Source of the DNA: Sneathiella chungangensis
GTDB lineage: Bacteria > Pseudomonadota > Alphaproteobacteria > Sneathiellales > Sneathiellaceae
Direction of reading: 5' to 3'
Length of the DNA stretch: 64,000 bases
NCBI RefSeq assembly: GCF_009882935.1
Contig: NZ_WTVA01000015.1
Location: 434,001-498,000, forward strand
The translations under genes were made by a program, and so were the position numbers. A model generated the notes under the pieces. That model had not been told where the DNA came from, did not search any database, and saw nothing but the letters and a program-made list of their open reading frames with translations. The stretch's first letter is position 1; each line of letters starts with the position of its first letter. Shown piece after piece: positions 17,667-30,268 of the stretch.

Positions 17667-17692
17667 TTCAATACTCCTTCAGGTCGCGATGA

Positions 17693-19138
<1,446 letters not shown>

Positions 19139-19164
19139 TTAGTTCTTAACAATCAATGTGAAAG

Positions 19165-20043
19165 CTAGAGCGCTTCCGCACCGGAAATAATTTCAATCAG
19201 TTCGCTCGTGATCGCCGCCTGGCGTTCACGGTTATATTGCAGGGTCAACTTGTCGATCATTTCCCCTGCATTGCGTGTCGCGTTTTCCATGGCCGACATC
19301 CGTGCCCCCTGCTCGGAAGCCGCGTTCTCAAGAAGCGCGCGGAAAACCTGAACCGAAAGGTTTCGCGGCAGTAGTTCCGCAAGAATCTCTTCCTCATCCG
19401 GTTCATATTCATAAACCACGTCGTTCGACTCATCCGCCGCGCCATCCGGAATGGACGCCGGAATGATCTGCTGCTCCGTCACCTCTTGGGTGAGGACGGA
19501 AATGAACTTCGCGTAGAAGATCGTGCAAACATCAAATTCGTCGGCCTCAAACATCGAAAGGACGCGCTGCGCAATCGGCTGGGCATCATCGAAGCCGATC
19601 CTTTTGGAGCCGGAGAGATCGACGAGATCAAGGATCAGATGGCCATATTTACGCTTCAGGGCATCCCGGCCCTTTTTGCCGACACACAGAACTTTGACAT
19701 CCTTGCCCTGGGACATCAGCCTGTCAATTTTCTGGGCCGCCGCCTTGGAGATCGAGTTGTTAAACCCGCCGCAAAGGCCGCGTTCACCGGTCGCGACGAC
19801 GACAAGCTGCCGCTGATCCGAGCCCGTACCCGCAAGCAGCTTTGGCGCATCTTCACGACCGACCATTCCGCTTGCAAGCGACGCCATCATGCTGTCCATG
19901 CGCTCCGCATAGGGGCGCGCGGCATTTGCCGCCGTTTCCGCATGGCGCAGCTTGGCAGCCGCCACCATCTTCATGGCCTTGGTGATCTTCTGCGTCGATG
20001 TAACGCTGCTGATCCGGTTTTTGAGTTCCTTAAGGTTCGCCAT
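19165..20043 (-). CDS. atpG: ATP synthase F1 subunit gamma
   Basis: Rotating central shaft of F1. It has the typical N-terminus [20 protein letters not shown], the conserved [10 protein letters not shown] segment and the C-terminal [20 protein letters not shown] helix. The 292 residues match the family. It lies between atpA and atpD. Confidence 0.98.
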   Translation of the reverse strand: MANLKELKNRISSVTSTQKITKAMKMVAAAKLRHAETAANAARPYAERMDSMMASLASGMVGREDAPKLLAGTGSDQRQLVVVATGERGLCGGFNNSISKAAAQKIDRLMSQGKDVKVLCVGKKGRDALKRKYGHLILDLVDLSGSKRIGFDDAQPIAQRVLSMFEADEFDVCTIFYAKFISVLTQEVTEQQIIPASIPDGAADESNDVVYEYEPDEEEILAELLPRNLSVQVFRALLENAASEQGARMSAMENATRNAGEMIDKLTLQYNRERQAAITSELIEIISGAEAL

Positions 20044-20074
20044 ATTCCGGCTACCCCTTTCCTAAGCTCAATTT

Positions 20075-21603
<1,529 letters not shown>

Positions 21604-21604
<1 letters not shown>

Positions 21605-22164
21605 CACCCAACCCCTTTCATCGCAAACTTAAGATTCTGAAGTTTAGTCCGGATCGAGCTATCGACCATACGCGAACCAACCTTTATTACAAGGCCCCCG
21701 ATCAGGCTCTCATCGACATCCGATTCGAGACTGACGTCACTGCCGATGGCAGATTTGAGGGCCGCTGACACAGCGTCAAGCTGACTCTGGCTGAGCTTCT
21801 TGGCGGAGATAACCCGGGCCACCACTTCACCGCGTTCGGCGGCAAGCAACTGGCCGTAGGCATTGATCATACCGGGCAGCGAGAAAAGCCGCCGGTTCTG
21901 CGCGACGGTTCCGACGAACCGGCGAACCAGATCACCGACACCCAGCTTTTCAAGAACGGCGCCCATTGCGCGCGCCTGATCGGCACGGCTGATAATCGGG
22001 CTTTTGATCAGACGGGCGAGATCCTTGTTCTCTTCCATCATCGATTTTAACGTCGCCAGATCGGCGGCAACGGCATCAAGTTCTTTGGCCGAGGCGGCCA
22101 AATCAAAAAGGGCCGTCGCATAACGACCCGCGATACCGGAAACTGTTATGTTCTCAGCTGACAA
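21604..22164 (-). CDS. atpH: ATP synthase F1 subunit delta
   Basis: Peripheral-stalk connector of F1, first gene of the operon. It has the N-terminal helical bundle ([15 protein letters not shown]) and a C-terminal domain ([20 protein letters not shown]). The 186-residue length is typical. The only in-frame start that fits is TTG at 22164, an unusual choice for such a highly expressed operon. F0 genes are absent nearby; a split F0/F1 arrangement is normal in Alphaproteobacteria. Confidence 0.95.
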
Positions 22165-22269
22165 GAAACGATCCCCAGGCCTGAAATCGGACGTGAATTA
22201 CGTCCAGCTAATTTGAATTCCCCCTCCCGAGCGGGCACAATTAAGGGCCCTCATCGTCGAGGCACGGGG

Positions 22270-22298
22270 TTATTAGCACAGTGAATTCCGGGTGGCAA
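22270..22298 (-). promoter_or_regulatory. candidate promoter of atpHAGDC
   Basis: On the minus strand TTGCCA (22298-22293), a 17-bp spacer and TAATAA (22275-22270). The -35 matches five of six bases and the -10 is weak. It would give a leader of about 100 bases before atpH. I see no other promoter candidate in the 202-bp gap after priA. Confidence 0.35.
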
Positions 22299-22366
22299 TA
22301 TGCTGCGCGGTAGTTTATGCACCAAAAACTCCAAATTATCCGTGACAGGGTCGGAAAATCCAATTT

Positions 22367-24547
22367 TTACATGAAATTATAGGGGTCGATATCAATCTGA
22401 AGCCTGATATCAGCGGGCACTTTTCGGCCCTTAAGCCATTTCGCGACAACGGATTGAATATTGACGTCTTTCTCACATTTCACCAAAAACCGATATCGAT
22501 GCCGTCCGCGGATCATCGAAAGCGGCGCAGGTGCCGGGCCCAGAACCGTTATTTTCCTGCCCATCGGCGCGCAGCGGGCGAGGTCCCTGGCAAAACGGGC
22601 GACCGATTCGGCTTTCGGACTGGACAGGACAAGGGCGGCGAGCCGGCCGAAGGGCGGCATTCCGGCTGATTCCCGTCCCGCCGCCTCCAACGCGAAAAAA
22701 TCATCGCTTTGCTGACGCACGATGGCTTCGATAACCGGATGCTCCGGCAAGTAGGACTGAAGAAAGACTTTACCGGGACTGGATTCGCGCCCCGCCCGGC
22801 CTGTCACCTGGGACAATAGCTGATAGGTTCGCTCGGCCGCCCGCAAATCGCCGCCGGCAAGGCCCAGATCCGCATCGATAATCCCGACCAGCGTCAGGTT
22901 CGGGAAATGATATCCCTTGGCGACGATCTGCGTGCCGATCAGAATGTCGATCTCTCCGCGTTCCATCGCCGCGACAAATTCCGCGGCCGCGCGCGGGCTG
23001 GCGACCGTATCACTCGCCATCATCGCGATCCGGCGGCCCGGAAAAAGCATCTCGGCTTCTTCGGACAACCGCTCGATGCCCGGTCCACAGGCTTTAAAAC
23101 TATCTTCAGCGCCACATTCAACGCAGCTTTTAGGCGAGACGGCCGTATATCCGCAGTGATGGCACTGCAGGCGGTTCGCCAGGCGATGCTCCACCAGCCA
23201 GGCGCTGCAGTTAGGGCATTGCAGCCGGTGTCCGCAAGAATCGCACAATGTAAGGGGGGCATATCCGCGCCGGTTGAGAAACAGCATGACCTGCTGCCCC
23301 TCGGCCAGTGTCGCCTCGATCGCGAGGCGGAGAGGGTCGGATATCCAGCGCTGCGATCCGGGTCTATGCTGTCGCAGATCAATGATGTCGACATTCGGAA
23401 GAAGCGCGCCGCCATATCGCGACGGCAGCTTGAGATGCTTGTATTTTCCCGCCTTGGCGTTCATCAGGCTTTCCAGCGACGGCGTCGCCGAGGCGAGGAC
23501 AACGGGGAAATCGCCGATTTTTCCTCTCACCACCGCCATGTCCCGCGCATTGTAGGGAACCCCCTCGTCCTGCTTGAAGGACGTTTCATGTTCCTCATCG
23601 ACGACGATCAGGCCAAGATTGTCGAAGGGCAGAAACAGCGCCGATCGCGCGCCGACGACGATATCGGCGCGCCCTTCGATTACCGCCCGCCAGTTTCGCC
23701 GCCGTTCCGCCTGCCCGAGATCCGAATGCCATTCAACAGGTCGTACGCCAAATCGCGCCTCAAACCGGGAAAGCCACTGCGCGGTCAGCGCAATTTCGGG
23801 AAGCAGCACCAGCGCCTGACGTCCTTCCTTCAGGCAGGCGGCAATGGCTTCGAAATAAACCTCTGTCTTTCCCGATCCCGTTACGCCATCCAGCAAAGAC
23901 ACACTAAAACTTTGGCGCGCGACATCAGAGGCAAGCGACTTGGCCGCCACTTGCTGATCATCCGACAAATCGAATCTGGCATATTGCCAGTCCGGTCTGT
24001 CGATCGGCTTTTCCGCCGGCAGATCAACCGCTTCAAGGGCACCCTTATCGGCCAACCCCTTGACGACGGAAGTGCTCACGCCGGCAATCGCCGCAAGATC
24101 GGCAGCCGTTTGAACGCCGCCTTCTTCTATCAGGTCAAGGACGCGTTTTCTTGCCGCCGTCATTTTTTCGGGCAGAGCGCCCGTGTAGCGGTATCCCACA
24201 CGCGGCGTTTTCGGATAGAGCGCGTCCGGCACGCTCATCGCCATGCGAAGGACACGTCCCCGCCTCTGCATTGTATATTGCGCGACCCAGTCGATAAATT
24301 TGATGCTGTCAGAGGGAAGCTTGGCGCAGGGAAGCAGGGAAAGAACGTCCTTCATCCGGTCTTCCGCAAGATCGGAGTCGGCAGCTTCCTCCCAGACGAC
24401 GCCGGTGACCTCCCGTTTGCCGAGCGGCACCGTCACGAAATGACCGATTTCCACGTCCAATGAATCGGGCGCGCGATAATCATACATATCTCCCGCGGCG
24501 AGGGGCAGGAGAACGCGGACCCGGCGATGTTTAATTGTGCTGCTCAT
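22367..24547 (-). CDS. priA: primosomal protein N' (replication restart helicase PriA)
   Basis: 3'-5' helicase that reloads the replisome at stalled forks. It has an N-terminal DNA-binding domain (about 1-110), a winged-helix segment, DEAD-type Walker A DGVTGSGKTEVY, the VVDEEHETS motif and helicase C motifs. An eight-Cys zinc region lies in between (CDSCGHRLQCPNC and CHHCGYTAVSPKSCVECG). The 726-residue length is normal. It shares a strand with atp but has its own gap; its promoter lies in the 65-bp divergent space with fsa. Confidence 0.97.
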   Translation of the reverse strand: MSSTIKHRRVRVLLPLAAGDMYDYRAPDSLDVEIGHFVTVPLGKREVTGVVWEEAADSDLAEDRMKDVLSLLPCAKLPSDSIKFIDWVAQYTMQRRGRVLRMAMSVPDALYPKTPRVGYRYTGALPEKMTAARKRVLDLIEEGGVQTAADLAAIAGVSTSVVKGLADKGALEAVDLPAEKPIDRPDWQYARFDLSDDQQVAAKSLASDVARQSFSVSLLDGVTGSGKTEVYFEAIAACLKEGRQALVLLPEIALTAQWLSRFEARFGVRPVEWHSDLGQAERRRNWRAVIEGRADIVVGARSALFLPFDNLGLIVVDEEHETSFKQDEGVPYNARDMAVVRGKIGDFPVVLASATPSLESLMNAKAGKYKHLKLPSRYGGALLPNVDIIDLRQHRPGSQRWISDPLRLAIEATLAEGQQVMLFLNRRGYAPLTLCDSCGHRLQCPNCSAWLVEHRLANRLQCHHCGYTAVSPKSCVECGAEDSFKACGPGIERLSEEAEMLFPGRRIAMMASDTVASPRAAAEFVAAMERGEIDILIGTQIVAKGYHFPNLTLVGIIDADLGLAGGDLRAAERTYQLLSQVTGRAGRESSPGKVFLQSYLPEHPVIEAIVRQQSDDFFALEAAGRESAGMPPFGRLAALVLSSPKAESVARFARDLARCAPMGRKITVLGPAPAPLSMIRGRHRYRFLVKCEKDVNIQSVVAKWLKGRKVPADIRLQIDIDPYNFM

Positions 24548-24612
24548 ATCTATGCGATAGACTATTCTGACATTTCGAACCAGTCATTAGCATCAGGATT
24601 TAATAGCCACCC

Positions 24613-25272
24613 ATGAAATTTTTTGTCGATACGGCGGATACTGAAGAAATCCGCGAACTTGCGGATACAGGTTTACTTGACGGTGTGACGACGAACCCGT
24701 CGCTTGTCGCCAAAACCGGCCGGGATTTCTTTGAGGTTTTAAAGGAAATCTGCGGTCTTATCGATGGTCCGGTAAGTGCGGAAGTCGCCGCAACAGAATA
24801 TAAGGCGATGCTGGAAGAGGGGAAAAAACTCGCCGGTCTGGCGGAGAATATCGCCGTCAAGGTACCGCTTACCATGGCGGGCCTCAAGACGTGTGCAGAG
24901 CTCAGCCGGGCGGGAACGCAGGTGAATGTCACCCTGTGCTTTTCCGCGGCCCAGGCCATCCTGGCGGCCAAGGCCGGCGCCACCTTCGTCTCGCCCTTCG
25001 TCGGTCGTCTCGACGATATCGGCCAGACGGGCATGGATCTTATCGGTGACATCGTGCAGATCTATGACAATTATCCGGCCATCACGACGGAAGTGCTTGT
25101 CGCTTCGATCCGCAATCCGACCCATATCGTCGACGCGGCCCTGATGGGCGCGGATGTCTGTACCATCCCGCCCGCCGTTCTGAAGCAACTGGTGTCGCAT
25201 CCGCTCACCGACAAGGGGCTCGCCGCGTTCCTTGCGGATTGGGAGAAAACAGGCCAGAATATCCTTGGGTGA
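24613..25272 (+). CDS. fsa: fructose-6-phosphate aldolase / transaldolase-like
   Basis: Small (219-residue) TIM-barrel aldolase of the transaldolase/FSA family, likely decameric. It begins MKFFVDTAD, has the GVTTNPSL signature, Schiff-base lysine K83 in IAVKVPLT, and [18 protein letters not shown]. Small bacterial members act either as transaldolase or as fructose-6-phosphate aldolase, and sequence alone does not settle which. Divergent from priA. Confidence 0.9.
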   Translation: MKFFVDTADTEEIRELADTGLLDGVTTNPSLVAKTGRDFFEVLKEICGLIDGPVSAEVAATEYKAMLEEGKKLAGLAENIAVKVPLTMAGLKTCAELSRAGTQVNVTLCFSAAQAILAAKAGATFVSPFVGRLDDIGQTGMDLIGDIVQIYDNYPAITTEVLVASIRNPTHIVDAALMGADVCTIPPAVLKQLVSHPLTDKGLAAFLADWEKTGQNILG

Positions 25273-25297
25273 TCGTAATAAAGAGTGAGTAGCTTAC

Positions 25298-26023
25298 GTG
25301 ACAGAAATTTCTGACAAGAAAGCGAGTACCGGCCGCGAGGCGAAACCTGGCCTGACCGAGGAGGACGTCCGGAACTGGCTGATTGATCACCCCGATTTTC
25401 TCACCAGAAATGCCGATCTTCTGACGACAATTATTCCGCCGGAGCGGGTTTCCGGCGACGGTGTCATCGATATGCAATCCTATCTGGTCAACCGTCTACA
25501 AAAGGAGGTCACCCAGCTGACGGCGCTTCAAGACGATTTTGTCGAAGCTGCGCGCACCAACATGCATACGCAGGATATGGTTCATGCCTCGATCCAGGCG
25601 GTGCTCGGCGCGACAAGCCTTGCCCATTTCGTGCATATCCTGACGCAGGACTTGCCGGAACTTCTGGAAATCGACGTCATCACCCTCTGCGTTGAGGATG
25701 GCCCGATCCCCCTTCCCGATATGACCGGATTGCAACGCCTGAAAGAAGGCAGCATCGATCGGGCACCCTGGCGCGGGCATGCGATCCTGTTACGGCCCGT
25801 CGCACCAAAATCGAAGGCTATATTCGGCCCCGCGAAGGACCTGGTACATTCCGATGCGCTCATAAGGCTGGATGTGCCGTCCCTGCATGCCCAGGCGATG
25901 GTTGCCTTCGGCAGCCGGCAGGAAGCCCATTTTCATGAGGATCAGGCGACCGACCTGCTTCGGTTCCTCGGCATCGTCATGCAATCCTGCCTGCAGATGT
26001 GGCTGGAGCAGAAACCGGCTTAG
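25298..26023 (+). CDS. DUF484 family protein
   Basis: The 241-residue DUF484 protein (GAF-like fold) has an N-terminal segment typical of the family (VRNWLIDHPDFLTRNADLL), a short coiled coil (NRLQKEVTQLTALQDDF) and a C-terminal GAF-like part. The GTG start lies 25 bp after fsa. The stop is 2 bp before xerC; the DUF484-xerC pairing is conserved across Proteobacteria. Its biochemical role is unknown. Confidence 0.9.
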   Translation: MTEISDKKASTGREAKPGLTEEDVRNWLIDHPDFLTRNADLLTTIIPPERVSGDGVIDMQSYLVNRLQKEVTQLTALQDDFVEAARTNMHTQDMVHASIQAVLGATSLAHFVHILTQDLPELLEIDVITLCVEDGPIPLPDMTGLQRLKEGSIDRAPWRGHAILLRPVAPKSKAIFGPAKDLVHSDALIRLDVPSLHAQAMVAFGSRQEAHFHEDQATDLLRFLGIVMQSCLQMWLEQKPA

Positions 26024-26025
26024 CC

Positions 26026-26943
26026 ATGGCCACCCGTCCGTCCTTCACCCATGCGTTTGAAGATTGGATCGACTGGCTGGTTCATGTCAAAAAATCAAGC
26101 CCGCATACCGTCGAAGCCTATGAGCGGGACATGCGGGATTTCCTCGCATTCCTGACCGGACATATTGGCGGCGAACCCGAGCTTTCCGATCTGGAGGATT
26201 TGCGGGCAGCGGATTTTCGCGCCTATCTCGCCTATCGCCGGCAGGAAGGGCTGACCGCGACCTCCCTGAGACGGGTTTTATCGTCAATCCGCAGTTTTTT
26301 CAAACGCCTGGAACGGGAAGGATATCTTCACAACCCCTATCTCAAAACGTTGAAAACACCGAAGGCCGGAACGAGGCTGCCCCGCCCCCTTGCCGCCGAA
26401 GATACAAAAAAACTGCTTGACGGACCGAGAGGGAAATGGGAGCCGAACTGGGTCCATCACCGCGATCTCGCCGTCCTGACGCTGCTCTATGGGTGCGGTC
26501 TTCGCATTGGCGAGGCTCTTGCCCTCAACTATGAGACCCGGCCGCGATCCGATGCAATGACCCTGATCGGCAAAGGCAACAAGGAAAGAATGGTTCCCGT
26601 GCTTCCGGCCGTCCGCCAGGCAATCGATCTTTATTTGAAGGAATGCCCGTTTACGTTTAAGGGCTCCGATCCCCTGTTTATCGGAAGACGGGGCAAGAGA
26701 TTGAGCCCGCGCGCGATACAGCTGAAAATGGAGATGCTCCGTCGGAAATTTGGCCTGCCGGAAACCGCGACGCCGCATGCGCTTCGCCATAGCTTCGCCA
26801 GCCATTTGCTTGCCGGCGGCAGTGACCTCCGGTCAATACAGGAGTTGCTGGGACATGCCTCTCTCTCCTCTACGCAACGCTATACGGATCTCGATACGGA
26901 AAAACTGCTCGCCGTATATGACAAGGCCCATCCAAAATCCTGA
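26026..26943 (+). CDS. xerC: tyrosine recombinase XerC
   Basis: Resolves chromosome dimers at dif together with XerD. It has an N-terminal SAM-like core-binding domain (about 10-100) and a catalytic domain with R160 (GCGLRIGEAL), H251 and R254 (HALRHSF), H277 (LGHASLSS) and nucleophile Y286 (QRYTDLD). The ATG at 26026 (MATRPSFTH) is preferred over an upstream GTG that lies inside DUF484. Product 305 residues. The linkage to DUF484 favours XerC over a mobile-element integrase. Confidence 0.92.
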   Translation: MATRPSFTHAFEDWIDWLVHVKKSSPHTVEAYERDMRDFLAFLTGHIGGEPELSDLEDLRAADFRAYLAYRRQEGLTATSLRRVLSSIRSFFKRLEREGYLHNPYLKTLKTPKAGTRLPRPLAAEDTKKLLDGPRGKWEPNWVHHRDLAVLTLLYGCGLRIGEALALNYETRPRSDAMTLIGKGNKERMVPVLPAVRQAIDLYLKECPFTFKGSDPLFIGRRGKRLSPRAIQLKMEMLRRKFGLPETATPHALRHSFASHLLAGGSDLRSIQELLGHASLSSTQRYTDLDTEKLLAVYDKAHPKS

Positions 26944-26946
26944 GAC

Positions 26947-28149
26947 TTATTCCTTCTTGGTCAGGCGAAGGGCAAAGGGCCCCAGCAACGTCACCGCCCC
27001 CATGGATATGAACATCAATCCCCAGCCCAGGGTCGATTCCGGCCCGCCAGCCCTGTCCAGAACAATTCCGGCGACAACCGGCCCGATCATGCCGCCGCCA
27101 AAGCCAAGGAAGCTGTGAACCGCCATGGTGGCGCCCTGCAGATCGGCAGGCGCACTGCCAACGGCGCCTGCTGTTATGGAGGACGAATCCGCCGTGATCA
27201 TCACGCCGTACAGGGACGCCATCACGACAACAAACAGGAACGGCATCGATGCCGTGAAGCCGATCGTGAAGGAAAATGCGAGACAGCAAATCATGACCAG
27301 CGTGATCGAGCGCTGTCGCCCGATCTTGAGGGAAAGCTCGTTGCCAAGGACGCTGGAGGGCAGCCCCAAAAAAACGGCGGCGGCGGTAATAACCGACACA
27401 TCCATCCAGCGCGGCGCATCTGTCAGCGCATGGGAATAGGCGAGAAAGGCAAGCATGAAGGAGCGCATCGCCACCAGTTCCCAAGTGTGGCAGATATAGG
27501 CCAGTATATAGCCCATGGTGAAGCGGTTGGTGACGACCGGCGCATAATTGAATATCTGCGCCCAGGGCCGCGGCAGCCCGGGTGGTTTCGGCGATGTATA
27601 GAAAAGGATGATGGCGATGGCGACGGGCGGACCGGCGATCACGGAGATAAGCGCAGCCTCCCACCCCAGCCACAGATCCACCTGCCCGACGAGAAGGAAG
27701 GAAATTGCCGAACCGGTTGAAAAACTTGCCGTGTAAAAAGCAATCGATCGCGACTGATCTCCTGGCGGCAGACGGTCGGTCAGTAATTTCAGGCCCGGCA
27801 TATAGGTACAGCCAAGCCCCGCGCCGGATATAAACCGCCAGGGTAACGCCGATGAAAAATCATATGCAAGAAAGGCAAATCCATAAGCCCCGACCAGGGC
27901 CATGATGCATCCGGTGAGAAACACCCTTCGAGCATCTATTCTATCCGTCAGCGACGTTGAAAGCGGCCCCACAAGCGTGAACCCGAAGAAGAAGGCGCCA
28001 TTGATCCAGCCCGCATCCGCACCGGTAAGTTCCCAGTGATCAAAAAAGAACGGAGTTAAAGCCGGAAAAGTCGCAAAGGAGGACATCGCCAGAATTTCGG
28101 CGATGCAAATTGCCAGCGTCAGCCGGGCTCCTGACAGGGCGATGCCCAT
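26947..28149 (-). CDS. MFS transporter
   Basis: The 400-residue protein has about twelve TM segments and MFS loop features (TDRIDARRVFLTG between TM2 and TM3). The substrate is unknown. The gene is convergent with xerC, their stops being only 3 bp apart, and it starts 3 bp after the end of the upstream GST gene, so the two form a pair. A xenobiotic or efflux link is a weak inference from the GST. Confidence 0.85.
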   Translation of the reverse strand: MGIALSGARLTLAICIAEILAMSSFATFPALTPFFFDHWELTGADAGWINGAFFFGFTLVGPLSTSLTDRIDARRVFLTGCIMALVGAYGFAFLAYDFSSALPWRFISGAGLGCTYMPGLKLLTDRLPPGDQSRSIAFYTASFSTGSAISFLLVGQVDLWLGWEAALISVIAGPPVAIAIILFYTSPKPPGLPRPWAQIFNYAPVVTNRFTMGYILAYICHTWELVAMRSFMLAFLAYSHALTDAPRWMDVSVITAAAVFLGLPSSVLGNELSLKIGRQRSITLVMICCLAFSFTIGFTASMPFLFVVVMASLYGVMITADSSSITAGAVGSAPADLQGATMAVHSFLGFGGGMIGPVVAGIVLDRAGGPESTLGWGLMFISMGAVTLLGPFALRLTKKE

Positions 28150-28152
28150 TTT

Positions 28153-28752
28153 CTATGCCGGGACGGTTTGTGCCATTGATGGGCGCGCGGCAAAGCGCTC
28201 GTACCAGGCCGCAAGTTTCGGACGGCCATTGCGCCATTGTTCGTGGCTGAAGCGAAAATCATGATATCCGAGCGCGCAGCCGACGGCGATCGTTCCGATA
28301 TTTACGGTATCGCCATATCCTTCCGCCTGTTTTTCCATCTCATCGAGCGAGCTTTCCATGGCCAGTTTCAGGCGATTACTCCAGCTCGGCGAGCCTTCCC
28401 CCTCGGGCATCAAGCTGTCCATTCGCCGCTGATACGCCGCATCGGTCATTCCGTTCGCCATCGCATGAAGGGTCAGGACTTTCCAGCGTTCCGGTCCTTT
28501 TTCCGGGAAAAGGGACGGGCCGCTACCGATACTGTCGAGATATTCGCAGATGACATAGGAATCAAACAGGGTCTCCCCGTTTGCCAGGGTGAGGCTTGGG
28601 ACCTTGCCAAGAGGATTTGCCGGATTGATACCCTTGAACATGTCGCTATGGTCGGAATCAACAATCTCGATCTTGCCCATCAGATCATGCTCGATCGCCG
28701 TAACCCGCACTTTGCGGACGAAGGGTGACAGGGCGCTGTAACAGAGCTTCAT
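28153..28752 (-). CDS. glutathione S-transferase family protein
   Basis: The 199-residue protein has an N-terminal thioredoxin fold (MKLCYSALSPFVRKVRV, NPLGKVPSL cis-Pro loop, glutathione-contacting motif FDSYVICEYLD) and an all-helical C-terminal domain. The likely catalytic residue is a Ser or Tyr in the first loop. Substrate unknown. It precedes the MFS gene in a two-gene unit. Confidence 0.9.
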   Translation of the reverse strand: MKLCYSALSPFVRKVRVTAIEHDLMGKIEIVDSDHSDMFKGINPANPLGKVPSLTLANGETLFDSYVICEYLDSIGSGPSLFPEKGPERWKVLTLHAMANGMTDAAYQRRMDSLMPEGEGSPSWSNRLKLAMESSLDEMEKQAEGYGDTVNIGTIAVGCALGYHDFRFSHEQWRNGRPKLAAWYERFAARPSMAQTVPA

Positions 28753-28778
28753 GACGTCTCCTTGGGGATATGGCCGTT

Positions 28779-28810
28779 AAAAAAAGAGGGGCTGAAAATT
28801 CCAGCCCCTC
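28779..28810 (-). terminator. Rho-independent terminator after lpdA
   Basis: A 9-bp perfect stem (28786-28794 with 28802-28810, GAGGGGCTG/CAGCCCCTC) and 7-base loop are followed on the minus strand by seven T. It closes the sucCD-sucA-odhB-lpdA transcript. Confidence 0.92.
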
Positions 28811-28836
28811 ATTTTGGTAACCGATTGCAAAAAACG

Positions 28837-30240
28837 TCAACTGTTTATTGTGCGCCCGGCCACGGCGAGGGCGGCTTCCTTCACCGCCTCATTCAGGGTG
28901 GGATGCGCATGGCAGGTGCGCGCGATATCCTCTGACGAGGCGCCGAATTCCATGGCCAGCACGCATTCATGGATCACTGTACCGGCATCCGGCCCGATGA
29001 TGTGAACACCCAGCACTTTGTCCGTCTTTTTATCCGCGAGAATTTTCACGAAACCGTCGGTAAAACCGTTCGCACGCGCCCGGCTGTTCGCCATGAAGGG
29101 AACCTTACCGACATTATAGTCAACGCCCGCTTCTTTCAGCTGTTCTTCCGTCTTGCCGACGGTCGCGACCTCCGGCCAGGTGTAAATCACGCCGGGAATG
29201 AGATTGTAATCGATATGCGGCTTCTGTCCGGCAAGTTTTTCAACGCAGACGACGCCTTCGTCCTCCGCCTTGTGGGCCAGCATCGGCCCTTCGATGACAT
29301 CACCGATGGCATAGATTCCCTCGACGCTGGACTTGAAGTTACCATCGACAATGATGCGTCCCGCCTTATCTTTCTCGACGCCGAGATCATCAAGCCCGAG
29401 ACCATCCGTGTAGGGACGGCGGCCGATCGCGACTAGAACCACGTCGGCCTTGAGGGTTTCCTCATCTCCCCCCTTCGCGGGCTCCATCGTCAGGGTGACG
29501 GCGGTTTTAGTCTTTTTCGCGCCGGTTACCTTCTTGCCGAGCATAAAATTAATGCCCTGCTTTTTCAGAATCCGTTGCGTGGTTTTGGCAATCTCGTTAT
29601 CCGTGCCGGGCAGAATGCGGTCCATAAACTCGACGACGGTGACCTCCGCGCCAAGCCGGCGCCAGACGGTACCAAGTTCCAGTCCAATCACGCCCGCGCC
29701 AATGACGATCATTTTCTTGGGCACCTTCGGCAGTTCGAGTGCGCCGGTGGAGGAGACGATCTGCTTTTCGTCAATCTCTACATTGGGAAGGGGCGTTACC
29801 TCGGATCCTGTCGCGATCAGAATGTTCTTCGCCTTAAGGGTCTGCACATTGTCGCCTGTCACGTCAATCCGGCCGCCGCCTTGCAGGCTCGCCGTCCCTT
29901 TAACATAGGTGACTTTGTTCTTTTTAAACAGAAACTCGATGCCCTGCGTCAGCCCGGTCACCGTCGATTCCTTCTGGTCCATCATCTTTTTAAGGTCAAG
30001 CTTGAGAGAGCCGACCGAAATACCCCGGTCTTCGAAGCTATGCTGCGCTTCTTCAAAGAGTTCGGACGATTGCAGCAGCGCCTTTGAAGGAATACAGCCG
30101 ACATTCAGGCAGACACCCCCCAATGCGCCGCGCTTTTCAACGCAAGCCGTTTTCATGCCGAGTTGCGCCGCGCGAATAGCGGCGGTATAGCCGCCCGGGC
30201 CTCCGCCCACCACGACGAGATCGAAAATTTCCTCGCTCAT
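28837..30240 (-). CDS. lpdA: dihydrolipoyl dehydrogenase (E3)
   Basis: Flavin disulfide oxidoreductase that re-oxidises the lipoyl arm of the 2-oxoglutarate dehydrogenase complex. It has FAD motif GGGPGGYTA, redox cysteines C44 and C49 (GGVCLNVGC), an NAD-binding GAGVIGLELG segment and the C-terminal HAHPTLNEA catalytic His/Glu. 467 residues. Last gene of the suc operon, so probably the OGDH-specific E3. Confidence 0.97.
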   Translation of the reverse strand: MSEEIFDLVVVGGGPGGYTAAIRAAQLGMKTACVEKRGALGGVCLNVGCIPSKALLQSSELFEEAQHSFEDRGISVGSLKLDLKKMMDQKESTVTGLTQGIEFLFKKNKVTYVKGTASLQGGGRIDVTGDNVQTLKAKNILIATGSEVTPLPNVEIDEKQIVSSTGALELPKVPKKMIVIGAGVIGLELGTVWRRLGAEVTVVEFMDRILPGTDNEIAKTTQRILKKQGINFMLGKKVTGAKKTKTAVTLTMEPAKGGDEETLKADVVLVAIGRRPYTDGLGLDDLGVEKDKAGRIIVDGNFKSSVEGIYAIGDVIEGPMLAHKAEDEGVVCVEKLAGQKPHIDYNLIPGVIYTWPEVATVGKTEEQLKEAGVDYNVGKVPFMANSRARANGFTDGFVKILADKKTDKVLGVHIIGPDAGTVIHECVLAMEFGASSEDIARTCHAHPTLNEAVKEAALAVAGRTINS

Positions 30241-30268
30241 AATTTGCCTCGTTTTCGAATTGGAAGGA

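Noticed and set aside
22907-24463. 518-codon open frame on the + strand opposite priA
   Set aside because: It lies entirely antisense to a well-supported PriA with all motifs; the long open frame reflects GC-rich codon bias and the product matches no family I know.
26026-26943. xerC gene as part of a mobile element or integron
   Set aside because: The conserved DUF484-xerC pairing, normal length and lack of repeats, att sites or transfer genes nearby indicate the housekeeping recombinase.
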